Made by a program: the position numbers and the translations under genes
Source of the DNA: Rhizobium sp. WYCCWR10014
GTDB taxonomy: Bacteria > Pseudomonadota > Alphaproteobacteria > Rhizobiales > Rhizobiaceae
NCBI RefSeq assembly: GCF_001657485.1
Contig: NZ_LXFU01000050.1
Location: forward strand, 221,442-285,441
DNA: 64,000 bases
Direction: 5' to 3'
Notes under the pieces: model-generated
Databases searched by the model: none
What the model saw: only the letters and a program-made list of their open reading frames with translations
What the model was told of the DNA's origin: nothing
In this document: positions 1-8,590 of the stretch, piece after piece
Layout: each line of letters opens with the position of its first letter
Position numbering within the stretch: the first letter of the stretch is position 1

Positions 1-391
1 AGAAATATGTTCCCCCGCCCGCCACGGTCTCGATGGCCGAGACGATCTCGTCGGTCGAAACGTCTTTCAGGATGTAGCCGGCAGCGCCATGCATGACCGA
101 GGAGGAAATATACTCGCGGCTGTCATGCATGGAGAGCATCACGACCCGCGCCTGGGGAAGTTCGTTCCTGAACAATTCGATCGCATCGATGCCGCTCAGC
201 TTCGGCATGTTGATGTCCATCAGCACGACCTGCGGCAGGACCTGCCGGCCGATCTCGAGCCCTCCTTGCGCGAGCCCGGCCGTACCGGCAACTTCGATAT
301 GGTCGAATGTTTCGAGCACGGCCTTCAACCCGTCCAGCACCAGCGGATGATTGTCGATCAAGAGCACCCTGATTTTCGGGCGTTCCGTCAT
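1..391 (-). CDS. NarL/LuxR-type response regulator, receiver domain (partial)
   Basis: Reading the minus strand from ATG at 391 gives a receiver domain: acidic pocket around LIDNH (residues 11-15), phospho-acceptor Asp in LMDINMP (about residue 59), conserved Lys in GYILKD (about 109). About 130 residues are present and the expected C-terminal helix-turn-helix lies beyond the left window edge. The start overlaps the stop of the upstream sensor kinase in an ATGA arrangement, so the two are translationally coupled and form a two-component system. The HisKA_3-type partner kinase predicts a NarL-family regulator. The output targets cannot be told from this window. Confidence 0.9.
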   Translation of the reverse strand, partial: MTERPKIRVLLIDNHPLVLDGLKAVLETFDHIEVAGTAGLAQGGLEIGRQVLPQVVLMDINMPKLSGIDAIELFRNELPQARVVMLSMHDSREYISSSVMHGAAGYILKDVSTDEIVSAIETVAGGGTYF

Positions 392-1773
392 GCAGCTTCT
401 GCCTGCTGGTCGGCGGGACGATTGGCCGATTTCGGCAGCATCGCCGTCAGCGTCGTGCCGGCCTCGCTGCTGTTGATCAGCAGCAGGCCCCGGAAGTGGG
501 CCATCCGCTCCTGCATGTTGCGCAGGCCGAGACCTGATCTGCCGGAGACGCCGTCGTTGATGCCGTCGAAGCCAGTGCCGTTGTCGGTGACGGTCATGCG
601 GGCGCGGCCGTTGTCGCTCCAGAGCTTGACCGCAAGCTTGGAGGCGCCCGCGTGGCGCTCGACATTGTTGAACGCTTCCTGGGCGACGCGATAAAGGGCG
701 GTATTGGCTTCGGGTTTCAGCGTGTCAGTGAAGCCCGAAGCTTCGATCTTCGTCTCGATCCCCGTCCGCTCGGCAAAATGATAACACAGCGCCTCCAGGG
801 CAGCCGTCAGGCCGAGATCATCGAGCACGCGCGGGCGCAGATCGTGCGACAGCCGCCTGATTTCCTTGATGGCGCCGTTCAGCGCTTCGACACCGCGGTC
901 GATGGTGACAGCCGCATCATCGACATTGGTTCTGACCTTGCGGCCGGCAAGATCCATCGCATAGCGCACGCCGACGAGATTTTGGGAAATGCCGTCATGC
1001 AACTCGCGTGCAAGCCGCGCACGCTCTTCTTCCTGCGTATCGATGACCCGCTGTGTTAGCGCCTTGAGCCGGCTGTCGGCCATGCGGCGCTCGTGGAACG
1101 TCAGCAGCATGCAGGTCGTGAAAACGACAAGCACCGAAGGCACGGCGATCAGCGCGACGATGATGAAGGTCCGTTTTATGTTGGCGCGCATTCCGGCGTT
1201 GGCGGCGGCACTTTGGGCAAAGACGTCGTCCAGGTAAACGCCGGTGCCGACGACCCAGTGCCATTTGTCGAGACTGACGACGAAGGAGAGCTTGTCGGCG
1301 ATCTGCCCGGTCGATGGCTTCTGCCATTTGTACTGATGCAGACCCCCGCCCGCTCTTGCGGTGGCGATCAGTTCGGCGATGACCTTGTCGCCATCCGGGT
1401 CGGTAAGGTCGAGCCAATTGTGCCCATGGCGGAAACTCTGGCGCGGATGGACGATGTTGTTGCCGTCGTAATCGTAGACAAAGAAATATCCGTCCTTGCC
1501 ATAGTCGAGCGAGGTCAGGATCGCCGCCACCTGCTGCTTGGCGGCTTCGTCGTCGGAACCGGCGTTGTCATAGATCGCCTGGATGGCGGACAGGGCAAGG
1601 TTGGTCAGGTTGAGGATCTCGGCTTCCTTGGTCTTCAGCATGTTCTGCTCGAACGTGTCGATGCTGTTCTTGGCGAGGTTTGCCGATTGCCAGGTGATGA
1701 AGGTGGTGATCGCAAGGATCGAAATGACGAGCGGAACGATCGCCAATGCGATGATCTGGTGTCGTAACGTCAA
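388..1773 (-). CDS. Sensor histidine kinase with Cache domain (HisKA_3 family)
   Basis: A 461-residue inner-membrane kinase. A TM helix at about 5-28 is followed by a periplasmic single-Cache region (about 40-195, with DGYFFVYDYDG and the Trp-rich KWHWVVGTGVY) and a second TM at about 202-225. The HisKA_3 dimerisation region carries the phospho-accepting His in ARELHDG (about 259). The ATPase domain shows an N box (ALYRVAQEAFNN, about 359), G1 (DNGTGFD, about 397) and G2 (GLGLRN, about 414). The start is a TTG with GGAGGA 8 nt upstream; the nearby ATG is out of frame. Cache domains of this type often bind small carboxylates, but the ligand is unknown here. It pairs with the regulator that overlaps its stop. 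Confidence 0.92.
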   Translation of the reverse strand: MTLRHQIIALAIVPLVISILAITTFITWQSANLAKNSIDTFEQNMLKTKEAEILNLTNLALSAIQAIYDNAGSDDEAAKQQVAAILTSLDYGKDGYFFVYDYDGNNIVHPRQSFRHGHNWLDLTDPDGDKVIAELIATARAGGGLHQYKWQKPSTGQIADKLSFVVSLDKWHWVVGTGVYLDDVFAQSAAANAGMRANIKRTFIIVALIAVPSVLVVFTTCMLLTFHERRMADSRLKALTQRVIDTQEEERARLARELHDGISQNLVGVRYAMDLAGRKVRTNVDDAAVTIDRGVEALNGAIKEIRRLSHDLRPRVLDDLGLTAALEALCYHFAERTGIETKIEASGFTDTLKPEANTALYRVAQEAFNNVERHAGASKLAVKLWSDNGRARMTVTDNGTGFDGINDGVSGRSGLGLRNMQERMAHFRGLLLINSSEAGTTLTAMLPKSANRPADQQAEAA

Positions 1774-1894
1774 CGATCATTCCTCCCGAGATTTTGCGCC
1801 GGGAATTATGCCCTTTGTCAAATGCGTGTCCAGCGGCTTGTCGGTGCCCGATCTGTCGCAGCCGGAACCAATGCCGGTGGGCATCGCGTGTGCG

Positions 1895-2359
1895 CTAATC
1901 CAGCGGAACGAACAGGCCGAGCTTGACGTCCCGCAACACGACATTCGTGTGCATGCGGCGGATCTGCGGATTGTCAGCCATGATCAGTGCGGCGATATCG
2001 TCATAATGCTCGACGTCGCGGGCGGTGACGATTGCGATCAGATCGACCGCACCGGTGACATAATAGACCTGCTGGATATGATCCTGCTTCTCCGCCCAGA
2101 GGCGGAACTTCGCCAGTGCGTCGTAATTGTCCCGCTCGATCTCCATCCCGACGATGAACACCATCGCTGTTCCCGTCGCCTTGCGGTCGACGACGGCCAC
2201 CTCCGCCTTGATGATCCCTTCTTCGCGCAGCCGCTTCAACCGCCTCTGCACGGCCGAGACCGACAGTCCGATCCGTTCGGCGATCGTTTCGGCTTTCAGC
2301 TGGCAGTCGCGCTGAACGATATCGAGAATGTCCCGGTCAAAACGATCCAGCTGTTCCAT
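1895..2359 (-). CDS. Lrp/AsnC-family transcriptional regulator
   Basis: 154 residues, the usual family length. The N-terminal winged helix-turn-helix (AETIAERIGLSVSAVQRRLKRLREEGII) is followed by the RAM/ligand-binding domain (about 65-150). The family forms dimers to octamers that bind amino acids. It is transcribed divergently from the amino-acid ABC operon beginning at 2523, with a near-palindromic AT-rich motif between them, so it probably controls that operon and itself. The ligand is presumably the transported amino acid or a product of the operon (inference). Confidence 0.93.
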   Translation of the reverse strand: MEQLDRFDRDILDIVQRDCQLKAETIAERIGLSVSAVQRRLKRLREEGIIKAEVAVVDRKATGTAMVFIVGMEIERDNYDALAKFRLWAEKQDHIQQVYYVTGAVDLIAIVTARDVEHYDDIAALIMADNPQIRRMHTNVVLRDVKLGLFVPLD

Positions 2360-2425
2360 TGTCCAATCCTAGTTCTCGCCGCAACAATTCGCGCATTCTG
2401 CCGTACTTGCCGCACGAAGAAGATT

Positions 2426-2448
2426 ATTTTGCATAAAATATGCAGAAT
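2426..2448. promoter_or_regulatory. Putative Lrp-type operator (imperfect palindrome)
   Basis: The arms ATTTTGCAT and ATGCAGAAT match as inverted repeats at 8 of 9 positions, separated by AAAAT. This AT-rich, about 15-23 bp dyad fits the degenerate Lrp/AsnC binding pattern and sits between the divergent Lrp gene and the ABC operon. The operator role is inferred. Confidence 0.45.
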
Positions 2449-2522
2449 AGATGAAAACTGCGCGAAAAAACCGCGTTATTTTATCATTATCCTTTGCAAG
2501 CTCAATTCACCCGGAACCATGC

Positions 2523-3302
2523 ATGCCAGATCAACCCTTTCCTGCTCTTCGCGTCGAAGATCTTCATAAAAGCTTCGGCTCGCAAGAGGTTCTCAAGGGT
2601 ATCTCGACGCAGGCCGCAAAGTCCGATGTGATTTCGATCATCGGCTCGTCGGGCTCCGGCAAAAGCACCTTTCTCAGATGCATCAATTTCCTGGAAACGC
2701 CCGATCGTGGCCGCATTGCCGTAAACGGCGAGGAAATCGCGCTGAAGATGGGGCGGGACGGCCGGCTGCAGCCGCGCAGCTGGCGGCAGATCGAACGGAT
2801 ACGGACCGGACTGGGGATGGTATTCCAGAGTTTCAATCTCTGGGCCCATCAGACGGTGCTGGAAAACGTCATCGAGGCGCCGGTGCACGTCATGGGCATT
2901 TCGCGGCGCGATGCCATCGAAAAGGCCGAAGCCCTGCTCCACAAGGTCGGGCTCTTCGATAAACGCGACGCCTATCCCGCTTTCCTCTCCGGCGGCCAGC
3001 AGCAGCGCGCGGCGATTGCGAGAGCCCTCTGCGTCGATCCTGATGTCATGCTGTTCGACGAACCGACATCGGCGCTCGATCCGGAGCTGGTCGGCGAGGT
3101 GCTGAAGGTCATCCGCGATCTCGCGGAAGAAGGCCGGACCATGCTGATCGTCACGCATGAAATGCGCTTCGCCCGCGATGTCTCCAGCCGTGTTCTCTTC
3201 CTGCATCAGGGACGGATCGAGGAGGAAGGTCCGCCGGAGCAGATATTCGGGGCGCCCGTCAGCGCCCGCTGCCGGGAATTCACCGGCCTCAGCGCCCACT
3301 GA
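2523..3302 (+). CDS. Polar amino-acid ABC transporter, ATP-binding protein
   Basis: 259 residues. Walker A GSSGSGKST at about 41-49, Q-loop in VFQSFNLW, signature LSGGQQQR, Walker B VMLFDEPTSALDPE, and the switch His in VTHEM. The length and the FQSFNLW motif are typical of the histidine/arginine/octopine type (HisP/OccP-like). The start at 2523 is chosen because domain similarity begins there and the upstream in-frame extension has no matching sequence. It is the first gene of an operon with a binding protein, two permeases and a homocysteine S-methyltransferase. Confidence 0.93.
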   Translation: MPDQPFPALRVEDLHKSFGSQEVLKGISTQAAKSDVISIIGSSGSGKSTFLRCINFLETPDRGRIAVNGEEIALKMGRDGRLQPRSWRQIERIRTGLGMVFQSFNLWAHQTVLENVIEAPVHVMGISRRDAIEKAEALLHKVGLFDKRDAYPAFLSGGQQQRAAIARALCVDPDVMLFDEPTSALDPELVGEVLKVIRDLAEEGRTMLIVTHEMRFARDVSSRVLFLHQGRIEEEGPPEQIFGAPVSARCREFTGLSAH

Positions 3303-3349
3303 TGCACTCCGAGCTCTCATCGACAACACAAACCAGGAGAATCCTGCGT

Positions 3350-4123
3350 ATGAAACTGCTCCCCACGCTTTTTGCCGGCGCCGCACTCGTGCTTTCCGCC
3401 GTCACCGCACAGGCCGAAGTCCGCTTCGGCGTCATGAACGAATCCTATCCGCCCTTCTTCGCCAAGGACGCCTCCGGTCAATGGCAGGGATGGGAAATCG
3501 ACCTGATGAATGCCGTATGCGAAGAGATGAAGGAGAAATGCTCGATCGTCGAGATTTCCTGGGATGGTCTCATTCCGGCTCTCCAGAGCAAGAAGTTCGA
3601 CGTGATCTGGTCGTCGATGTCGAACACCGCGGAACGCTCGAAGGTGATCGACTTCACCGACAAATATTACAACACCCCGAGCACCTTGATCGGTCCCAAG
3701 GACCAGAAGCCGGGCGCCACCGCCGACGACGTGAAGGGCAAGACCATCGGTATCCAGGTGTCGACGATCCAGTCGGAATATTACAAGAAGTACTTTGCCG
3801 AGGTTGCGGAGGAAAAGACCTATCAGACGCTCGACGAGGCTTTTCAGGATCTCGCTTCCGGCCGTATCGACTATGTCTTCGGCGATTCACTGGCGCTTGA
3901 CGCTTTCCTCAAAAGCGATGGCGGCAAGGATTGCTGCGCCAAGATGGGCGACGTTGCCGACGACAAGGAGATTCTCGGCGCTGGCGTTTCGGGCGGCCTG
4001 CGCAAGGAAGACACGGAACTGAAAGCCAAGCTGAACACAGCCATCGCCGCCGTCCGTGCCAGTGGCCAATACGACGCCATCAACAAGAAGTACTTCGATT
4101 TCGACATCTACGGCGCAAAGTAA
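3350..4123 (+). CDS. Amino-acid ABC transporter, periplasmic binding protein
   Basis: 257 residues. The Sec signal peptide MKLLPTLFAGAALVLSAVTAQA is followed by a family-3 solute-binding fold (VRFGVMNESYPPFF; the ligand-loop region WDGLIPALQSKKFDVI; TAERSKVIDFTDKYY). The start at 3350 has AGGAGA upstream and gives a proper signal peptide. The first in-frame ATG at 3302 would overlap the ATPase stop but adds an unlikely extension. The ligand is a polar amino acid. With the methyltransferase downstream, S-methylmethionine is a plausible candidate (inference). Confidence 0.93.
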   Translation: MKLLPTLFAGAALVLSAVTAQAEVRFGVMNESYPPFFAKDASGQWQGWEIDLMNAVCEEMKEKCSIVEISWDGLIPALQSKKFDVIWSSMSNTAERSKVIDFTDKYYNTPSTLIGPKDQKPGATADDVKGKTIGIQVSTIQSEYYKKYFAEVAEEKTYQTLDEAFQDLASGRIDYVFGDSLALDAFLKSDGGKDCCAKMGDVADDKEILGAGVSGGLRKEDTELKAKLNTAIAAVRASGQYDAINKKYFDFDIYGAK

Positions 4124-4135
4124 GCAACCGGAACG

Positions 4136-4861
4136 ATGGCGACCACGCAACAAGGTATTCTGGACCTGCTGTCTCCCTATCCTCCGGGATGGGGCGGCGT
4201 CCTTTTGGCAGGTGCGGTCTCCACCGTCGCCATCTCGGCTTGCGCCTTCGCGATCGGCCTGCTGCTCGGCACGGGCGGCGCGCTTGGAAAGCTTTCGGGC
4301 AATCGCATGCTTCGTCTCCTGCTCGATCTCTACACCACGCTGATCCGCGCCGTTCCGGAGCTTATCCTGATCGTCGGGCTCTATTATGCCGGCACCGATG
4401 GCCTCAACCGGCTGCTCGCCGCGTTGGAGCTGCCACCGGTCAATGTGAACGGCTTCGTCGCGGCCGTTGCCGTGCTGGGCTTCGTCCAGGGTGCCTACAT
4501 GACGGAGGTGCTGCGCGGCGCAATCCTAGCCATTCCCGTCGGCCAGATCGAGGCGGCCAAGGCCTTTGGCATGGGGCCGGTGCTGAGGTTCCGCCGGGTC
4601 CTGCTGCCGGCGCTCTTGCCGAACGCGCTGCCGGGCCTTGCCAATCTGTGGATGTCGGTCACCAAGGACAGCGCGCTGGTGGCGGTCGTCGGCTACCAGG
4701 AACTGGCGCTCGCCACCCGTCTTGCCGGGGCAAGCACCAAGCATTACTTCGTCTTTTTCCTTGCTTCGGCCCTTCTCTATCTCGCCATCACGCTTGTTTC
4801 CAACGTCGTCTTCAAACTGATCGAGGGACGGGTACGGCGGGGACAGCCGCGCCTTGCCTGA
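4136..4861 (+). CDS. Amino-acid ABC transporter, permease (HisQ/OccQ-like)
   Basis: 241 residues with about five hydrophobic helices. The EAA loop that contacts the ATPase is visible as GQIEAAKAFGMGPVLRFRRV. LYTTLIRAVPELILIVGLYY is the typical N-terminal hallmark of the HisM/HisQ family (R-x-x-PEL). It lies 12 nt after the binding-protein gene and 12 nt before the second permease, so it is co-transcribed. It forms the heterodimeric channel with the next gene. Confidence 0.92.
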   Translation: MATTQQGILDLLSPYPPGWGGVLLAGAVSTVAISACAFAIGLLLGTGGALGKLSGNRMLRLLLDLYTTLIRAVPELILIVGLYYAGTDGLNRLLAALELPPVNVNGFVAAVAVLGFVQGAYMTEVLRGAILAIPVGQIEAAKAFGMGPVLRFRRVLLPALLPNALPGLANLWMSVTKDSALVAVVGYQELALATRLAGASTKHYFVFFLASALLYLAITLVSNVVFKLIEGRVRRGQPRLA

Positions 4862-4873
4862 AGAAAGCGCCCC

Positions 4874-5563
4874 ATGAGTTTCACCTGGATCTTTTCCTAC
4901 TGGCCGCTGCTTCTGACCGGCGCCTGGCAGACTGTTTGCCTGCTGGTGATCTCGGTGGTGTTCGGCTTCGTCATCGCCATAGGCCTCGCCTTCGCGCAGG
5001 TCAGCGGCGGCAGACTGACGCGGCTGCTGGCGCGCAGCTATTGCACCTTCTTTCGCGGCACGCCGCTGCTGATACAGCTGTGGCTTCTCTACTACGGGGT
5101 GGGCTCGCTGCTGCCGATGGTCCCCGGCATCCGCCAGAGCCTGTTCTGGCCGATCCTGCGCGAGGGCTTCTTCTTCGCCGCCGTCAGTTTTACCCTGAAC
5201 TACGCAGCCTATGAGGCAGAGGTGTTGCGCGGCGCGCTGCTTGCCGTTCCCAAGGGCGAGCTCGAAGCCGGCCGGGCCTTCGGCCTGTCGCCCTGGATGC
5301 TGACCCGCCGCATCTGGCTGCCGCGCGCCATTCGCATCGCCCTGCCGACGATTGCGGGAGAGATCGTCATGCAGCTCAAGGCGACGCCGCTCGCCTTTAC
5401 GGTGACGGTGATGGATCTCTACGCCGTGGCAAACAAGGTTCGGCAGGACACGCTGCTCGTCTATGAACCGCTGCTGGTCGTTACCCTCTTCTATCTCGCG
5501 CTGACCGCCGTGATCGCCCGCGTCTTTCGAGGTCTCGAAGCGCAGGTGCCGGTTCGCCGCTAG
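4874..5563 (+). CDS. Amino-acid ABC transporter, permease (HisM/OccM-like)
   Basis: 229 residues, several TM helices. The hallmark SYCTFFRGTPLLIQLWLLYYG and the EAA loop GELEAGRAFGLSPWMLTRRIWLPRA are clear. It is the second permease of the operon and completes a standard ATPase - binding protein - permease - permease set for polar amino-acid uptake. Confidence 0.92.
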   Translation: MSFTWIFSYWPLLLTGAWQTVCLLVISVVFGFVIAIGLAFAQVSGGRLTRLLARSYCTFFRGTPLLIQLWLLYYGVGSLLPMVPGIRQSLFWPILREGFFFAAVSFTLNYAAYEAEVLRGALLAVPKGELEAGRAFGLSPWMLTRRIWLPRAIRIALPTIAGEIVMQLKATPLAFTVTVMDLYAVANKVRQDTLLVYEPLLVVTLFYLALTAVIARVFRGLEAQVPVRR

Positions 5564-5683
5564 GCTGACCGGAAAAGAGACTGGTCATGAACTCCCGCCC
5601 GCACGAACCACGTACATCTCGCCCACTTTACGATGAAAGCCCGGCGCCGCTGACGGCGCGACAGCCTGAATGGAGACTTCTTC

Positions 5684-6592
5684 ATGAACACGACGCGAAT
5701 TCTCGATGGCGGCATGAGCCGCGAACTGTTGCGGCTGGGCGCCGAGCTGAAACAACCGGAATGGTCGGCATTGGCGCTGATCAATGCGCCGGATATCGTC
5801 CGCAGGGTACACCAGGAATTTATCGCCGCCGGTTCTGAGGTCGTTACGACAAACAGCTACGCGCTGGTACCCTTTCATATCGGTGAGGACCGGTTCCAGA
5901 CGGAAGGGCCGGCGCTGATCCGTCTCGCCGGTCGCCTGGCGCGCGAGGCGGCGGATGCCGTTACCGATCGGAAGGTGCTGGTTGCCGGGTCGCTGCCGCC
6001 GATCTTCGGTTCATATGAGCCGCAGAATTTTCAGCCTTCGCGGGTGCAGGACTATCTCGAGGTGCTTGTCGAAAACCTTTCTCCCTTCGTCGATATATGG
6101 CTCGGCGAGACGTTGAGCCTGATCGCCGAGGCAGAGGCTGTCCGCAAGGCGGTGGCGACATCAGGCAAGCCGTTCTGGATCTCATTCACATTGGCCGATG
6201 ACGAGGCAGCCATCAGTGGCGGCGAACCGAAGCTTCGCTCCGGAGAAAAGGTCGAGGATGCGGCATCCTGGGCGGTTTCATCGGGCGCTGAAGCTCTACT
6301 GTTCAATTGCAGCAAGCCCGAAGTCATGCAGGCGGCTGTGGAGACGGCGGCGCGCGTCTTCCGAAAGATGGATGCTCACATCGAAATCGGCGTCTATGCC
6401 AATGCCTTCGAAGGGGAAACAGGCGACGCAGCCGCCAATGAAGGCCTACACGATACCCGCGCCGATCTGAATGACGACGCCTATTCGCGTTATGCCTGCT
6501 CCTGGGCCGAAGCCGGCGCGACCATCATCGGCGGCTGCTGCGGCATTGGCGCCGCCCATATCCATCGCTTGAGGAAGACGCTTTTGGGTTAA
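5684..6592 (+). CDS. Homocysteine S-methyltransferase family protein
   Basis: 302 residues, the single-domain family (MmuM-like). The N-terminal DGGMSRELLRLG opens the TIM barrel. The three zinc-binding cysteines are present: Cys209 in LLFNCSKPE and Cys285-Cys286 in IIGGCCGIG. The family transfers a methyl group from S-methylmethionine, S-adenosylmethionine or a betaine to homocysteine, giving methionine. Its place 120 nt behind an amino-acid transporter suggests the transporter supplies the methyl donor, S-methylmethionine being the best candidate (inference). I found no recognisable SAM riboswitch in the 120-nt gap. A GC-rich hairpin near 5642-5665 is the only structure there. Confidence 0.9.
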   Translation: MNTTRILDGGMSRELLRLGAELKQPEWSALALINAPDIVRRVHQEFIAAGSEVVTTNSYALVPFHIGEDRFQTEGPALIRLAGRLAREAADAVTDRKVLVAGSLPPIFGSYEPQNFQPSRVQDYLEVLVENLSPFVDIWLGETLSLIAEAEAVRKAVATSGKPFWISFTLADDEAAISGGEPKLRSGEKVEDAASWAVSSGAEALLFNCSKPEVMQAAVETAARVFRKMDAHIEIGVYANAFEGETGDAAANEGLHDTRADLNDDAYSRYACSWAEAGATIIGGCCGIGAAHIHRLRKTLLG

Positions 6593-6625
6593 AGCGGCAC
6601 GTCGGGAACTCGGCTATGTCGCAAT

Positions 6626-6739
6626 TGTCATTTCGCGTTTGACGCCGTCACCATCCTTCTGCTGCGCCGCTCGACCCTCACCGAGGAGATCGCGCGTCGC
6701 GGTCAGCACATCACCCGCGAATATGGCGTCGACCCGTTC
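6626..6739 (+). pseudogene. Remnant resembling the C-terminal part of a ClC-type chloride channel
   Basis: This frame reads FDAVTILLLRRSTLTEEI followed by ARRGQHITREYGVDPF without a start and is cut off on both sides. The ARRG-x-H-x-x-REYxVDP pattern is what I know from the region before the CBS domains of bacterial ClC chloride channels. No start codon or remaining channel sequence was found nearby. The fragment sits between two operons and is probably the scar of a deletion. The family assignment is from memory and moderate. Confidence 0.4.
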
Positions 6740-6788
6740 TGTCCCGGGCAAGTGCTTTGCTCTTTGCGGAGGCTCGCGCCTGTAGACG

Positions 6789-7559
6789 TCAATGCAGTCC
6801 GAACAGGTTCAACAGCTCTTCGCGGTGTCGAACGAATTCCGGTGCGCTGCGGTCGCGAGGGCGGGGCAGATCGATTTCGATCAGACGCGGCTCGCCGCCC
6901 TTCTCCCGCGGCAGGATCAGGATCCGGTCGGCCAGGTAGATCGCTTCCTCGAGATCGTGGGTGACGAGGATGGTCGTCACATCCTCATCGCGCCAAATCC
7001 GTGCGAGCTCCTGCTGCATGCCGATCTTGGTCATCGCGTCGAGCGCGCCGAGCGGTTCGTCGAGCAGCAGGATCTCGGGCTGGACGGCCAGAGCCCGGGC
7101 GATGCCGACGCGCTGGGCCATGCCACCGGAGAGCTGCCGGGGATAGGCAGCCTCGAACTGCTGAAGGCCGACGAGCTTGACATAGTGGCGCGCCCGTCCC
7201 CTCGCCTGCTCACGCGATAGGCCTCTTGTTTCCAGCCCGAAGGAGACATTGTCGAGCACGGTCAGCCAGGGCAGAAGGCGCGGTTCCTGAAAGATGACGG
7301 CACGCTCCGCGCCGACGCCTCGCACCGCCTTGCCATCGACGAGAACCTCTCCCGTGTCGGAATCCTCAAGACCTGCCAGAACTCTGAGCAGGGTCGTCTT
7401 GCCCGAGCCGCTGGCGCCGACGATGGCGAGGCTTTCGCCAGAGCGGACGTGGAGGTTGACATCCCTGAGAACCTGTAGAGGTGTCCCGTTCAGCTTGTAG
7501 GATTTGGAAAGGTGACGGATCGTCACCTCTCCGCGGCGCGTGTCCTCAGCGATGCTCAT
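6789..7559 (-). CDS. Sulfonate/nitrate-type ABC transporter, ATP-binding protein (SsuB/TauB-like)
   Basis: 256 residues. Walker A GASGSGKTT, signature LSGGMAQRVGIARAL, Walker B ILLLDEPLGALD and switch His in VTHDLEEA; GGMAQR is characteristic of the nitrate/sulfonate/taurine subfamily. Two ATGs compete. That at 7559 has GAGGA six bases upstream, whereas that at 7565 has no spacing, so 7559 is chosen. It is the last gene of a minus-strand unit: monooxygenase, permease, binding protein, ATPase. Confidence 0.92.
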   Translation of the reverse strand: MSIAEDTRRGEVTIRHLSKSYKLNGTPLQVLRDVNLHVRSGESLAIVGASGSGKTTLLRVLAGLEDSDTGEVLVDGKAVRGVGAERAVIFQEPRLLPWLTVLDNVSFGLETRGLSREQARGRARHYVKLVGLQQFEAAYPRQLSGGMAQRVGIARALAVQPEILLLDEPLGALDAMTKIGMQQELARIWRDEDVTTILVTHDLEEAIYLADRILILPREKGGEPRLIEIDLPRPRDRSAPEFVRHREELLNLFGLH

Positions 7560-7568
7560 CACCATTCC

Positions 7569-8552
7569 TCAGTTGCTTGCCGGCTTGGCGTCGGCGGTAA
7601 AGAGGATGTCTTTCGCCGCCAACTGGCCCTGCTTTAGCTTGCCTTCGCGAACCAGGACGTCGATCCAGAACTGGATGTCGCGCTCGACCGGCAGACCTCC
7701 GGCCCGCACGCCGTAGCCGCGGAAATACTGTGCGATATCAGCGTTCTCGCCACGCTCACTGAGGGCCTTGGCCAGGATCTTCTTGGTTTCCTCGGGGTGT
7801 TCGCGGGCATAGTCGAGGGCGCGGGCCGACTGCTCGACGAAAATCTTCGAGGCCTCCGGATGCTGACGAATGAAATCGCGGCGCAGGACCACGAAGCCCC
7901 CGGCAATGTCTCCAAGCACGTCGGTATCGTCAAAAATCGCGCGCAGACCGCCATTCTTGAGCGCGACCCCCTCGAAGGTCGTCTGCCAATAGCCGAAGGC
8001 GGCAATGTCCACCTGCTTGGAGCGCAGCACCTGCTCGAGCTGCGGCCCGGGAACGACGATCTGATTGGCTGCGTCCGTCGGCAGGTCGACGGAATGCAAG
8101 GCCTCGCGAATGGTATAATCGAGATGGGCACCGAGCGTATTGACCGCGATGCTCTTGCCGACGATGTCCTTGATGCCCTTGATCGGGCTGTCGTCCAGCA
8201 CGTAGAAGGTCGACTGCACCTCGTCATTGATGCCGTTCGAGGGATAGGCCGCGACGAAGTCATTGCCGCCGATGATCGAATTCAGGACGGCGGAGGTTGC
8301 CGCGCTGCCGATCTCGACATCACCGGATGCGAGAGCGATGAGGGAGGCCGGACCACCCTGGGCATAGCCGACATTTTCCAGCGTGATGCCCGTTCCTTCG
8401 AAATAGCCGAGTTCGGCGGCGAGTTCGTGGGCGGCAAGACCGCCCTGGCTGGCGAGGTAGCGCAGCTTCACCGTATCGGTGGCCGCGGCGGGTGTGGCAA
8501 GACCGAGAGCGATCACTGCCGGCAGGAGGAGGTGGCGGGGATGGAATGTCAT
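7569..8552 (-). CDS. Sulfonate-type ABC transporter, periplasmic binding protein (SsuA-like)
   Basis: 327 residues. The signal peptide MTFHPRHLLLPAVIALGLATPAAA is followed by an NMT1/SsuA-like fold (VKLRYLASQGGLAAHELAAELGYF, then the ligand region ASGDVEIGSAATSAVLN). The start at 8552 is chosen because it directly precedes a normal signal peptide and has AAGG upstream; the longer in-frame start at 8618 gives no leader. The likely ligand is an alkanesulfonate, sulfate ester or related thiophene or amine compound handled by the neighbouring monooxygenase. Confidence 0.9.
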   Translation of the reverse strand: MTFHPRHLLLPAVIALGLATPAAATDTVKLRYLASQGGLAAHELAAELGYFEGTGITLENVGYAQGGPASLIALASGDVEIGSAATSAVLNSIIGGNDFVAAYPSNGINDEVQSTFYVLDDSPIKGIKDIVGKSIAVNTLGAHLDYTIREALHSVDLPTDAANQIVVPGPQLEQVLRSKQVDIAAFGYWQTTFEGVALKNGGLRAIFDDTDVLGDIAGGFVVLRRDFIRQHPEASKIFVEQSARALDYAREHPEETKKILAKALSERGENADIAQYFRGYGVRAGGLPVERDIQFWIDVLVREGKLKQGQLAAKDILFTADAKPASN

Positions 8553-8590
8553 GATGAGACCTTTCGGAAGAGGAAAATCGGGAAAGCAGG

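Noticed and set aside
5564..5683. SAM riboswitch before the homocysteine S-methyltransferase
   Set aside because: I looked for SAM-II and SAH-type conserved cores and saw none; only a GC-rich hairpin is present.
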